DNA of 64,000 nucleotides, taken from NCBI GenBank assembly GCA_040349255.1, contig JBEQUE010000111.1, forward strand, positions 21,052-85,051, written 5' to 3'. The notes below the pieces were generated by a model. It made no database searches and was not told where the DNA came from. It saw only the letters and a list, made by a program, of their open reading frames with translations. How positions within the stretch are numbered: the stretch's first letter is position 1; each line of letters opens with the position of its first letter. The position numbers and the translations under genes were made by a program. This DNA is from DATMER01 sp040349255. Its GTDB lineage: Bacteria; Acidobacteriota; Thermoanaerobaculia; Multivoradales; UBA5704. Below, piece by piece: positions 42,977 through 52,007 of the stretch.

Positions 42977-44901
42977 CGACTGGAGCTACGGCTCTCGCCG
43001 CCCATCTGGTTTGCGAACCACTGCTTCGGCTTCAGGACCTTCCAGTCGCGCTGATCGCCGTCCATGGCGAGCCCGACATCCCAGCGGCCGTAGCTGACAT
43101 AGAGGATACCCTGTCTCCGGGGTCCGCCGATGCGCAGCTTGCCCTGGATCAGCGCCGGGCCGCCGGCGACGGCCATCCTGTCGATCGTCACCCCGCCGGC
43201 GCCCACGGCCACGTCGGCCACGGCGCCGACGCCCTGGATGTCGAGGAGCCGGTCCAGCCAGTTGAGGAGCCGGCCGCGGCGCTCCGCGGGCGCGGCGAAG
43301 GCGAAGATCGGCCGCGGGTCGGAGATCGTGCTCTCCAGCCGGGCGCGGAGCAGCGTGGGCGAGCCCGGCTCCAGCACGGCCCGGTCGAGGTGGGCCCGCG
43401 CCCACCAGTTCCCCTGGGCGGCGCCGGCGATCCGCACCCGGCTCACGTCGAGCTTGGTGCCGGAGACGTCGAAGTGCCGGCCCTGGAAGTCCGCCTGCCG
43501 GAGCGGGACCCGGAGAAGGATGTCGCCCTGGAGCGGCCGGCCCTCGACCCGGGCGGAGACCCCGCGGGCTTCGAGGCGAAGGCCGCCCTGGGCGGCCCAG
43601 TCCGGCGCGGCCGCCCGGAAGCCGGCGCTGATGCGGCCCGAGCCGCCGGTCAGCTCCAGCCCGGAGGCCGGGGGCAGATAGGCATTGTAGAAGGCCAGGC
43701 GCGGCACCTCGGCCGACGGCATCTCGACGGCGAAGCTGCGCGGCGAGAACAGGGCGAGCCCGGCGAGCCGCGGCTCCTCGGTGCGCGCCGTGATGCGCAG
43801 GCCCCGGCCGCGGACGTGCGGCTCCCCGTAGCCCTTCCGGATCACCTGGAACGCGCCGAAGCCGAGATCCAGGCGGCCGGCCCCGTCCGGCAGGACCTCC
43901 CAGGCGATCCGGCCCGGCCCGTAGGCGCGGTAGTCGAGCACCCGGGCGGCGAGCAGCTTCTGGCGCGCGTCGAGCCGGCTGCCGGGCAGGAGCCGGCCGC
44001 GCCGCACCCGGAGATCGGCGGCGATCCTGCCGCCCTCGGCCTCCAGGGCGAGCCAGCGGGTGCGGCTCAGGTACTCCTCGAGGAAGGCGAGGCTCGGCAC
44101 CACCCCCTCCATCCGCGCCCGGCCGCTCAGGAAGCGGACCGACCCCCATCCATGATGCTCGGCCGGCGAATAGGGCGAGATCTCGCCGTCCACCCGGCCG
44201 CGGGCGTCCGACAGGATCGGCCGCGCCTGCGGTCCGGCGCCCAGGGAAAGACTGCCGGAGAGGATCTCCAGCCGGGTGGGGTCGATCTGCAGCCGCCGCC
44301 AGATCTGCATGTCGAAACCCCCGGCCACCCGGGCCGCGCCGGCGAAGCGGATCTCGTCGATCCAGATCTCCCGCACGTCGTCGAGGTCGACCTGGGCGAT
44401 CCGGATGCGCCAGGGCTCGGGGCGGGGCTGGCCCGGCGGCCTCCGGGGCTTCGGATAGATCTTCTCCGGCGGCCGGGCCGGAGGATTGGAGAGGCCGGGG
44501 ATGGAGGGCTCGAATTCCGGCCGCGGCCTGCGCACCCAGCGCGGGTTGTCGATCCGCCGGGCGAGGCGGAAGGCGACGCCGGAGCCGGAGAGGCCGTCGA
44601 CCACGAATTCCCGGGCGTACAGGTCGAACAGCCGGATCGTGAACGTGCCGCGGTCCATGGAGGCCCACCACTGCGAGGTGGCGGTCTGGTTCCGGATCCG
44701 GAAGCCCCGCACGCGGACCACGCCGGGCCAGGGGGTCCAGGCGGAGCCGACCTGGATCAGCAGGCGCTCGGGGCGGCGGTTGAGCCGCGCCTCCAGGTCG
44801 CCGGAGCGCAGGTACCAGTTGCCCGCGATCAGGTAGAGCGGATAGAGGGCGGCCGCGGCCAGGGCGAGGCCCGTGAGGAGCCGGAGGACGAATCGCTTCA
44901 C
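42973..44901 (-). CDS. Large N-terminally anchored protein, AsmA-like character
   Basis: A 642-aa protein starting at GTG (VKRFVLRLLTGLALAAAALYPLYLIAGNWYLRSG), with one membrane helix and a long strand-rich remainder (SVRFLSGRARMEGVV, GGSGRISAGFRAAAPDWAAQGGLRLEARG, VTIDRMAVAGGPALIQGKLRIGG). The pattern of amphipathic strands with G-x-[LI] repeats is like AsmA/TamB-type lipid-transport proteins, though I cannot name a domain with certainty. The much longer open frame upstream is a shadow of the flotillin gene. Coupled to the DUF1223 gene. Confidence 0.7.
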   Translation of the reverse strand: MKRFVLRLLTGLALAAAALYPLYLIAGNWYLRSGDLEARLNRRPERLLIQVGSAWTPWPGVVRVRGFRIRNQTATSQWWASMDRGTFTIRLFDLYAREFVVDGLSGSGVAFRLARRIDNPRWVRRPRPEFEPSIPGLSNPPARPPEKIYPKPRRPPGQPRPEPWRIRIAQVDLDDVREIWIDEIRFAGAARVAGGFDMQIWRRLQIDPTRLEILSGSLSLGAGPQARPILSDARGRVDGEISPYSPAEHHGWGSVRFLSGRARMEGVVPSLAFLEEYLSRTRWLALEAEGGRIAADLRVRRGRLLPGSRLDARQKLLAARVLDYRAYGPGRIAWEVLPDGAGRLDLGFGAFQVIRKGYGEPHVRGRGLRITARTEEPRLAGLALFSPRSFAVEMPSAEVPRLAFYNAYLPPASGLELTGGSGRISAGFRAAAPDWAAQGGLRLEARGVSARVEGRPLQGDILLRVPLRQADFQGRHFDVSGTKLDVSRVRIAGAAQGNWWARAHLDRAVLEPGSPTLLRARLESTISDPRPIFAFAAPAERRGRLLNWLDRLLDIQGVGAVADVAVGAGGVTIDRMAVAGGPALIQGKLRIGGPRRQGILYVSYGRWDVGLAMDGDQRDWKVLKPKQWFANQMGGESRSSSR

Positions 44902-45000
44902 GGCCGGCGTCTCTTGCGAGAGTCGTGCCGGCCGAAATGCAACGGGCGTCCGGCGCACCAGTGATAGGATGAGGCTCCGAATTCCAGAAAGAGGTCGCTG

Positions 45001-46503
45001 ATGGAGATCCTGAAAGCCTTCTCTGCCGCCGGCGCAGTCATCACGATCCTGGTCGGCATCGTCATCTTCTACATCCTGGCCCGCATCCTCTACAAGAAGG
45101 CCGGACCGGACGAGGCGCTGATCGTCTACGGCCGCCGCAAGCTCCTCGGCACCAAGGTGCGCGACGAGAAGGGGGTGGTCGAAGGTTTCCGCATCGTGCG
45201 CGGCGGCGGCACCTTCGTCTTCCCGGCCTGGGAGCAGCACAAGACCCTGTCGCTGCGCATGATCACGCTCGACATCGACCTCCAGCACGTCTACACCTCC
45301 CAGGGCATCCCGATCAACGTCAAGGCCGTGGCCCAGGTGAAGATCCACGGCGACGTCGAGCACATCCGGAGCGCCGCCGAGGGCTTCCTGGGCGTGCCGG
45401 TCGAGGAGGTGCGCGCCACCATCAAGGAGACCGTGGCGGGCCACCTGCGCGGCATCATCGGCACCCTGACCCTCGAAGAGCTCTACAAGGACCAGAAGCG
45501 CTTCCAGGAGCGCGTCCGCGAGGAGGCCCACCTCGACCTCGAAGGCATGGGCTTCGAGTTCAAGTCCTTCGTGTTCCAGGAGATCCAGGACTCCGAGGGC
45601 TACCTCAACTCGCTCGGCACGCCGAAGATCCAGGAGGCGCTCAAGAACGCCCGCATCGCCACCGCGCTCTCCGACCGCGAGGCCAAGATCGAGGAAGAGT
45701 CCGCCCGCCAGCAGAAGGAGCAGAAGCGCTTCGCGGTGGACACCGAGATCGCCGACGCCGAGAAGAGCCTCTCGCTCAAGAAGGCCTCCATCCAGAAGGA
45801 GGTCGACGTCGCCCGCGCCCAGGCCCAGAAGGCGGGCGAGATGGAAGTGAAGGTCCAGGACATCACGATCGCCGGCAAGGAGGTGGACCGGCGCAAGCTG
45901 GAGCTCAACGCCACCATCCGCGAGCAGGCGGACGCCAAGAAGTACGAGGCCGAGCGCAACGCCGACGCCGACCAGTACCGCATCGAGCGCCAGGCCGCGG
46001 CGGAGAGAAAGCGGCGCGAGGAGGCCGCCCAGGCGGTCAAGGCCGAGGGTCTCGCCAAGGCCGAGGCCGAGTCGGTCATGCGCCGGGAGATCGGTCTCGC
46101 CGAGGCCGCCGCCACCCAGGCCAAGGGCGAGGCCGAGGCCTCGGCCCGCCGCCTGCTGGCCGAGGCGCTCAAGCTCTACAACGACGCCGGCCTGTCGATC
46201 GAGGCCCTCAAGGTGCTGCCCGAGATCGCCGCCGCGGTCTCCGAGCCGCTGGCCCGCGCCGGCGCCACCACGATCATCAGCCACAGCGGCCACAACGGCG
46301 ATGGGACGGGGGGAGGGACCGGGGCCGCCGCGCTGACCCAGGACGTCGTGCAGGTGCTCTCGCAGCTCTCGCCGATCATGGAGCAGCTCGCCGGCGTCAA
46401 CCTGAAGAGCTTCCTGCAGGACATCTCGAAGCTGCCGGGCGCGGTCTCCGAGTCCATGACCCGCACCGTCACCGTGGAGCCGCCGCCGACGCCGCGGGCC
46501 TAG
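45001..46503 (+). CDS. Flotillin-like SPFH protein
   Basis: A 500-aa protein with an N-terminal membrane hairpin (AVITILVGIVIFYILARILY), an SPFH domain (GGTFVFPAWEQHKTLSLRMITLDIDLQHVYTSQGIPINVKAVAQVKI) and a long Ala/Glu coiled coil at about 230-390 with the repeated AEAE motifs of flotillins. The C-terminus includes GLSIEALKVLPEIAAAV. Flotillins scaffold membrane microdomains. The ATG follows GAAAGAGGTCGCTG, with TAGGAT at 44965-44970 as a possible -10. The next gene begins one base after its stop. Confidence 0.94.
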   Translation: MEILKAFSAAGAVITILVGIVIFYILARILYKKAGPDEALIVYGRRKLLGTKVRDEKGVVEGFRIVRGGGTFVFPAWEQHKTLSLRMITLDIDLQHVYTSQGIPINVKAVAQVKIHGDVEHIRSAAEGFLGVPVEEVRATIKETVAGHLRGIIGTLTLEELYKDQKRFQERVREEAHLDLEGMGFEFKSFVFQEIQDSEGYLNSLGTPKIQEALKNARIATALSDREAKIEEESARQQKEQKRFAVDTEIADAEKSLSLKKASIQKEVDVARAQAQKAGEMEVKVQDITIAGKEVDRRKLELNATIREQADAKKYEAERNADADQYRIERQAAAERKRREEAAQAVKAEGLAKAEAESVMRREIGLAEAAATQAKGEAEASARRLLAEALKLYNDAGLSIEALKVLPEIAAAVSEPLARAGATTIISHSGHNGDGTGGGTGAAALTQDVVQVLSQLSPIMEQLAGVNLKSFLQDISKLPGAVSESMTRTVTVEPPPTPRA

Positions 46504-46504
46504 C

Positions 46505-47488
46505 ATGCCGCCCAGCCAGCAGCCGGACCCCAACCGCGCGCTCCTGGACCTCATCGTCCAGCTCAGGGAGGCGAAGTCTCCGCTGGCCCGGGTGCGCGTG
46601 GTCGCCCGGGCCTGGCGCGCGGTGCGGGCGCTCACCCCGAAGCAGCGCTACGAGGTCGCGGTCCAGCTCGGGCTCGACGGGGCCGACGACCTGATCGAGG
46701 CTATCGCCGCCCACCAGGGCGCCACGCCGCCGGCCGAGCTGATGAAGGCGGTCAACGAGGTCCAGAAGATGGACCCGGCGACCCTGAAGTCGATCGCGAC
46801 CCGGGTCCGCAACCCGCAGCAGCGCGGCGAGGCGGTCCGGCAGGGCCTCAAGGCCGTGGAGACGGCGCTGGCCGGCCCGGAGATCCCGCCCCCGCCTCCG
46901 CCGGTCTCCCCGCCGGCGCCGCCCGTTGTCTCGAAACCGGCTGCGAGCTGGCCGTTGCGGGAGGCTCCGCCCGCCGTGCCGACCCCGGCGCCGCCGCCTC
47001 CCGCCGCTCCGGTCGTCGCGGCTCCGGCCCCTCCGCCGCCGCCCGCGCCGCAGTGGGACCCGCCGCGGCCGGCCGAGCCCGAGCCGCCCCGGGCTCCGGG
47101 GCTATCGGGGCCATCGGCCCGCCCGGAGCTGGCCGAGCACCTGGGGTCGATCCCGGCGCTGACGGCGCGCTTCCGGCACCTGAGGAAACACTTCGACCAG
47201 GTCCGCCGCCTGCAGGCCGACGACCTGAGGAGCCTCGTGGAGGTCTTCCCGGACGGCTGGGCGCGGCGCCGGGTGCTGGCCGAGCTGATCGAGTCGGGCG
47301 TGCCGGCGCGGGTGACGGACGTCCTCGCCCTGGTCGACCTCCTCGCGTCTCCCGGCGACCGCTCCTGGTGCCTGGGCGCGGTCGCGGACACCCGGGCCCT
47401 CTCGTCGGAGGAGAGAGCGACGCTCCTCCAGGCGTCCCCGACCCCCGCCGGCCGGCGCCGGCTGGAGCTGCGGCTGGGAGACGCCTGA
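46505..47488 (+). CDS. Uncharacterised protein with proline-rich hinge, in operon with flotillin
   Basis: A 327-aa protein. Residues 1-120 are helical (LIVQLREAKSPLARVRVVARAWRAVRALTPKQRYEVAVQLGLDGADDLIEAI), about 125-205 are an extended Pro/Ala linker, and 210-327 are helical again (LAEHLGSIPALTARFRHLRKHFDQVRRLQADDLRSL). No membrane segment, signal peptide or catalytic motif is visible. The 1-nt gap behind flotillin suggests it is translated with it and could be a cytoplasmic partner. Family not recognised. Confidence 0.72.
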   Translation: MPPSQQPDPNRALLDLIVQLREAKSPLARVRVVARAWRAVRALTPKQRYEVAVQLGLDGADDLIEAIAAHQGATPPAELMKAVNEVQKMDPATLKSIATRVRNPQQRGEAVRQGLKAVETALAGPEIPPPPPPVSPPAPPVVSKPAASWPLREAPPAVPTPAPPPPAAPVVAAPAPPPPPAPQWDPPRPAEPEPPRAPGLSGPSARPELAEHLGSIPALTARFRHLRKHFDQVRRLQADDLRSLVEVFPDGWARRRVLAELIESGVPARVTDVLALVDLLASPGDRSWCLGAVADTRALSSEERATLLQASPTPAGRRRLELRLGDA

Positions 47489-47887
47489 GCCATCGCGCCA
47501 CGCGCGGGGCCGCCGCGCCACGCGGCGTGGCGCCACAGCCCCGTTCGCCCGCGCCTCGCCACGAGGTGTAGCGCCTCGCCACAAGGTGTAGCGCCTCGCC
47601 ACAAGGTGTGGCGCCGCGCCACAAGGTGTGGCGTCTCGCCACAAGGTGTGGCGTCTCGCCACGAGGTGTGGCGCCGCGCCACGGCTGGGGATGACCCGCT
47701 CCCCGACTGTGGCGCCGTGCCACGCGGCGTGGCGGCACAGCCCCGTTCGCCCGCGCCTCGCCCGGCCGGAAGGGTCCCCGCGGTTCTCGGATGCACAAGA
47801 AAGAGCTAGAATATCCATCTCCCTCCGTGTGCAGCAGCCGATGAGCGGCGGGTCGTCCGCCACTCAAGAGGAGGGACCCTTTGTCCC
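47489..47887. repeat. Palindromic array with an exact 20-bp period, upstream of the CHAT-STAND gene
   Basis: Between 47561 and 47680 six units of ACAAGGTGTGGCGCCTCGCC (with A/G and C/T variants) follow each other without spacers; each junction forms CGCCACA-AGG-TGTGGCG, a 7-bp stem with loop AGG. The array is framed by a direct repeat of about 35 bp (47526-47560 and 47728-47762). It includes a 45-bp larger palindrome (47672-47716) nearly identical to 17071-17115. From 47770 to the gene the only signal is TAGAAT at 47807-47812. Confidence 0.85.
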
Positions 47888-50764
47888 ATGCGCGTACTGA
47901 GGCTCCGGCATAGCCTGACCGCCGGTGGAGGAGGGCTGATCGCCGTCGACTACGACGCGGGTCACGGCCCGAGCGGATTCTCCTCCCAGGTTCCCTTCCT
48001 GTTCGAGCTCAACGAACGGGACCGCAGCCGGCTGCGCTTCTACCTGGAGAACTTCCTCACCTGCCCGAACCCGGCCGCGCTGGACCCCGTGGCCGACCTG
48101 CAGTCCGACCTGAGGCGCTGGGGCGAGGAGCTGTTCCAGCAGGTCTTCGTCGGCAACCGCCGCGCGCTGCTCCACTACCAGGAGGCCTCGCGCGACCTCC
48201 ACACCCTGCGCATCGAAGTCCACTCGGACCCCGAAGGGTGGGCGGTGCCCTGGGAGATCCTCTGCGATCCGAGCCTCGGCTGGCTGGCGCCTCAGGTGGG
48301 CAGCTTCGTCCGCGTGCCGGTCGTCTCGCGGGACCCGCGGGAGCTGCTGTGGGAGGCCGGCCGCCCCGTTCCGCCGGGCGAGCCGCTGCGCGTCCTCTAC
48401 GTCGTCGGCCGGCCGGCCGGCAGCCTGGAGATCCCCTTCCACTCCGTGGCCCGGTCGCTGCTCTACGCCGCGCGCGACCTGGGCGACCGGGTGCGGATCG
48501 ACTTCCTCCGGCCGCCGACCTTCGAGCGCTTGGCCAAGGTGCTGAGCGAGGCCGCCGAGGAGGGCCGGCCCTACCTGGCGCTCCACTTCGACGGCCACGG
48601 CGTGTTCACCGACAGCCCGCAGGACTTCGCGGGCGAGGTCGATCCGGGCTTCGTGAAGAAGGGCGACCAGTTGGAGCGCCGCACCTGGACCCGGCGGCGC
48701 GGCGGCGCCCGCGGCTATCTCCTGTTCGAGGACCTGGACGAAGGCGCGGAGACGCGCCGGCTCGTGGACGGCGTCCAGATCGGCAACCTCGTGGCGCGCA
48801 CGAAGACCCCGCTGGTCGTCCTCCACGCCTGCCAGTCGGCCACGGCGCGGATCGAGACCCTGGAGCGGCTGGCGGCCGATCCGACCGTGCCCGGCCGCTG
48901 CCCGGCGTCGCCGGTGGGCGAGGCGCCCGACGACCATGATCAGGATCTCGCCTACCGGTCGCTGGCCTCCGAGATCATGCGCTTCCACGCCCGCGCCGTG
49001 GTGGCGCTGCCCTGGACCCTGCCGCCGTTCACCGCCACCCGGGTCCTCAAGGACCTCTACGGCCGGGTCGCCGAGGGCCTGCCGGTGGGCGAGGCGGCCG
49101 GCCGGCTGCGCTCCGACCTGGCGCATGCCCTGCGCCACGAGTCCCTCCATGGCATGGTGGACGTGGACGACTGGCTGGTGCCGCTGGTCTACGAGACCAT
49201 GCCGCTGCCGGTCTGCGACCCCGAGGGCAGCCGGAGGGCGGGGCGCGGCCGGGCGGTCGCGGACGGGCCGCCTCCGCTCGTCGCCGAGCTGCCGCGCCCA
49301 CCGGCCTGGGGGTTCGTGGACCGGCCGGAGGTCCTGTTCACGCTCGACCGCGCCTTCGACGTCCACGGCACCGTGCTCCTCCATGCCTTCGCCGGAGCGG
49401 GCAAGACCTCGCTGGCGCGCGAGTTCGCGCTCTGGTACCGGTACTCCGGCGGTCTCCTGGACCAGGAGGGCCGGATCCTCTGGTCGAGCTTCGAGAGCTA
49501 CAACCCGCTGGCGCCGTTCGACGCCTTCGAGCAGGTCTTCCGCGACCGCCTGAAGCGCGACGGGAGCGCCTGGGCCGCGGCCAGCCGGGAGGAGAGGAAG
49601 CGGATCGCGCTCGACGTGCTCGACCGGGTGCCGGCGCTCTGGATCTGGGACAACGTCGAGCTGGTCGGTGGCTTCCCGCCGGGCTCCGAGCCGCTCTGGT
49701 CGGACGAGGAGCGCGGCTTCCTGGCCGAATTCCTGACCGACCTGGCGCGCACCCGCTGCAAGGTCCTGCTCGTCGGTCGCCGGCCCGAGCCGGAGTGGCT
49801 GGGAGAGATCCCGTACCGCATCGCCCTGCCGCCAATGCCCATGGAGGAGCGGGGCGAGCTGACCATCCGCATCACGGGCCGGCACGGCCTGGCGGTCCAC
49901 CAGCTCGCGAGCTTCGGACCGCTGCTCAAGCATTCGCAGGGCAATCCGCTGACCCTGAGCTTCCTCCTGACCGAGGCGCTGCGCGAGGGCCGGCGGCGGC
50001 CTGACGAGGTCCGGGCGTTCCTGGCCGACCTCCGCCTCGGGGAGGGAGCGGCGGCCGGGGCGGAGGAGGCCGACCCGATCGATCCGACCTCGGCGCTGCT
50101 GGGCTCGCTGCTCTACGGCTACGAGCGGGCGTTCGGCGAGGAGGAGCGCCGGCAGCTCGCGCTGCTCCACCTGTTCCGGGGCTTCGTGGACCTGAACGTC
50201 CTCTGCTGGATGGGCCACCCCGAGGCGCCCTGGTGCCTGGCTTCCGCCCGCGACCTGGGGCGGGAGTCCTGGACCAGGCTCCTCGACCGGGCGGCGCAGG
50301 CCGGGCTGCTCACGCCCCGCGGCGGCGACTGCTACGGCATCCATCCGGCTCTGCCGTTCTTCTTCCGGGGGCTCTTCGAGAGCTTCTGGAAGGAGGGGGA
50401 GCTGTCGGAGACGGCGGCGGCCCGCGCCTTCACCGAGTCGATGGCCGGCCTCGGCACCTACTACAACCGGGAGTACCGGGACGGGAACCGGGACGTGGTC
50501 GCGGGCCTGCTGGCGCAGGAGGCGAACCTCCTGCAGGCCCGGGCCCTGGCGCGCCAGAACGGCTGGTGGACCGCGGCTGTCAACGCCATGCAGGGCCTCG
50601 AGACCCTCTACACCCACACCGGCCGGGCCGGCGAATGGAAGCGGCTCGTCCGCGAGCTGATGCCCGAGCTGATGGACCCCGAAACCGAGGAGCCCCTGCC
50701 GGGCCGCGAGGCGCTGCGGGACGTGCTGAACGACTACGCCGCCCAGCTCGCGCGGCGGGAGTGA
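47888..50764 (+). CDS. CHAT-STAND protein (CHAT peptidase fused to NB-ARC-like ATPase)
   Basis: A 958-aa protein. Residues about 60-440 form a CHAT peptidase domain with the dyad His237 (LHFDGHGVF) and Cys315 (LHACQSATA). A STAND/NB-ARC-like ATPase follows: Walker A AFAGAGKTS (Lys506), Walker B ALWIWDNVEL and a GxP-type motif HSQGNPLTLSFLL. A helical region of about 200 residues ends the protein. In known immune STANDs the ATPase senses or oligomerises and releases the effector; here the effector would be the N-terminal peptidase. That function is inference. It sits directly behind the palindromic array. Confidence 0.87.
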   Translation: MRVLRLRHSLTAGGGGLIAVDYDAGHGPSGFSSQVPFLFELNERDRSRLRFYLENFLTCPNPAALDPVADLQSDLRRWGEELFQQVFVGNRRALLHYQEASRDLHTLRIEVHSDPEGWAVPWEILCDPSLGWLAPQVGSFVRVPVVSRDPRELLWEAGRPVPPGEPLRVLYVVGRPAGSLEIPFHSVARSLLYAARDLGDRVRIDFLRPPTFERLAKVLSEAAEEGRPYLALHFDGHGVFTDSPQDFAGEVDPGFVKKGDQLERRTWTRRRGGARGYLLFEDLDEGAETRRLVDGVQIGNLVARTKTPLVVLHACQSATARIETLERLAADPTVPGRCPASPVGEAPDDHDQDLAYRSLASEIMRFHARAVVALPWTLPPFTATRVLKDLYGRVAEGLPVGEAAGRLRSDLAHALRHESLHGMVDVDDWLVPLVYETMPLPVCDPEGSRRAGRGRAVADGPPPLVAELPRPPAWGFVDRPEVLFTLDRAFDVHGTVLLHAFAGAGKTSLAREFALWYRYSGGLLDQEGRILWSSFESYNPLAPFDAFEQVFRDRLKRDGSAWAAASREERKRIALDVLDRVPALWIWDNVELVGGFPPGSEPLWSDEERGFLAEFLTDLARTRCKVLLVGRRPEPEWLGEIPYRIALPPMPMEERGELTIRITGRHGLAVHQLASFGPLLKHSQGNPLTLSFLLTEALREGRRRPDEVRAFLADLRLGEGAAAGAEEADPIDPTSALLGSLLYGYERAFGEEERRQLALLHLFRGFVDLNVLCWMGHPEAPWCLASARDLGRESWTRLLDRAAQAGLLTPRGGDCYGIHPALPFFFRGLFESFWKEGELSETAAARAFTESMAGLGTYYNREYRDGNRDVVAGLLAQEANLLQARALARQNGWWTAAVNAMQGLETLYTHTGRAGEWKRLVRELMPELMDPETEEPLPGREALRDVLNDYAAQLARRE

Positions 50765-50771
50765 GGCCGGA

Positions 50772-51503
50772 TCAGCCTCTCCACATCCGGTATCCGACCC
50801 ACATCAGCGCCGCGTCGGCCAGGGCGTGGCTGATCCACGGTCCGGCCAGGCGGCCGGTGCGCTCGTAGAGCCAGGCCCAGAGCAGGCCGGCGGCGGTCAC
50901 CACCAGCGAGACGAGGAAGGTCAGGAGCCCGAAGCTGCCGAGGAAGTAGCCGACCACCAGCACATGGTGCGACGTGAACGCGAGGCTCGACACCGCCGCC
51001 GTGGCGCCGAACGGCAGGCTCCGGCGCAGCCGGCCGAACACGAACCAGCGCCAGTAGTACTCCTCCAGGAACGAGTGGATCACGCAGTAGAAGACCGCCA
51101 GGAGGAGGAACTTCAGGCCCGAGTCGATCCCGAACGAGCCGATCTTCTCCGCCACCGCCGCGGGAGCGCGCTCGAACGCCGGGCTGGCCGCCAGGATCGG
51201 CCGCCACGAGACCGCCACGAGCCCCAGGATTGCCAGGCCGGAGAGGGCCGCGAGGATCAGGCCCCGGCCGGCGGCCTTCCCCGGGACCGCCGGCGCCCCG
51301 CCGGCGGTCCCTTCCCGGGCCGCGAGCCAGATCCAGGCCGCCGGGAACGAGAACTGGATCACCTTGGTCGCGGCGTACGCGGCCATGGCCCAGCCCGTCC
51401 CGGCGAGCTGGATGAAGTAGAGCCAGGTGGCGAAGGTCGGGAAGAGGCAGGCGAAGAGCAGGGCACCCCGGCCGGGCCGATTCTCCTGGGCGATGGGCGG
51501 CAC
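50772..51503 (-). CDS. CPBP-family intramembrane glutamic protease
   Basis: A 243-aa polytopic membrane protein of the CAAX-protease/bacteriocin-processing (Abi) family. The conserved motifs are EEYYWRWFVFGRLRR (E-E-x3-R type), FTSHHVLV with the second-motif His, and SHALAD near the C-terminus. About seven hydrophobic segments are visible. The start is GTG at 51503. Members cleave peptides in the membrane, and some act in bacteriocin immunity. It converges with the CHAT-STAND gene, 8 nt between the stops. Confidence 0.88.
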   Translation of the reverse strand: MPPIAQENRPGRGALLFACLFPTFATWLYFIQLAGTGWAMAAYAATKVIQFSFPAAWIWLAAREGTAGGAPAVPGKAAGRGLILAALSGLAILGLVAVSWRPILAASPAFERAPAAVAEKIGSFGIDSGLKFLLLAVFYCVIHSFLEEYYWRWFVFGRLRRSLPFGATAAVSSLAFTSHHVLVVGYFLGSFGLLTFLVSLVVTAAGLLWAWLYERTGRLAGPWISHALADAALMWVGYRMWRG

Positions 51504-51535
51504 GGGCGGATCATATCCCTGGCGGCCGCCGTCTC

Positions 51536-51970
51536 TCAGTCCTTCGGAGCGCGGCCGCCGGGCCGGCCCCGCTTCGCCGCCTTCCTTCTTCCCTCCTCCC
51601 CGGCGGCCTCGTACTTCTTCAGGACCTCGTGCGCGGCGACCAGGGCGTCGAGAAACTCGACGAGGTGGTTGCGCTGGGGCTCCGGCAGCATCTCGAGCGC
51701 CTCCACGCGGTCGCGGATGCGATAGTCCCGCTGCATCTCTCCGAAGGAGCGCCCGGTCAGGAGATAGTCGGCGCTGACGCCGAGCACCTCGGAGAGCCGC
51801 GGCAGGATGTCGGCCCGCGGTGTGACGGAGCCCCTCTCCAGCTTGCTGATCTGGGAGCCCTTGAGGCCCATCCTCCTCCCCATCTCCCGTTGATTCCAGC
51901 CCTTCGCCCGCCGCAGCCGCGACAGCCTCTCTCCAAGACCTTCGGTGACATTGTCGTCGTTCGTGTCCAC
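51536..51970 (-). CDS. XRE-family transcriptional regulator
   Basis: A 144-aa protein with a cro/C1-type helix-turn-helix (LGERLSRLRRAKGWNQREMGRRMGLKGSQISKLERGSVTPRADIL) at residues 10-65, a helical C-terminal part (LEMLPEPQRNHLVEFLDALVAAHEVLKKYEA) for dimerisation and a basic tail. It starts at GTG behind AAAAAGGAGGGATT. A palindrome overlapping its -10 region suggests it represses its own promoter. It lies between the CPBP protease and a Uma2-type gene. Confidence 0.9.
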   Translation of the reverse strand: MDTNDDNVTEGLGERLSRLRRAKGWNQREMGRRMGLKGSQISKLERGSVTPRADILPRLSEVLGVSADYLLTGRSFGEMQRDYRIRDRVEALEMLPEPQRNHLVEFLDALVAAHEVLKKYEAAGEEGRRKAAKRGRPGGRAPKD

Positions 51971-52007
51971 AATCCCTCCTTTTTCTCGTCATCCGCGAAA
52001 CTGAGAA

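Noticed and set aside
42973..46635. 1220-aa minus-strand open frame joining the 642-aa gene to sequence opposite flotillin
   Set aside because: The upstream 580 residues are antisense of the clear flotillin gene; the GTG at 44901 with a following membrane helix is the credible start.
47551..47730. Possible CRISPR array
   Set aside because: The 20-bp units follow each other directly with no unique spacers, and no cas gene is near.
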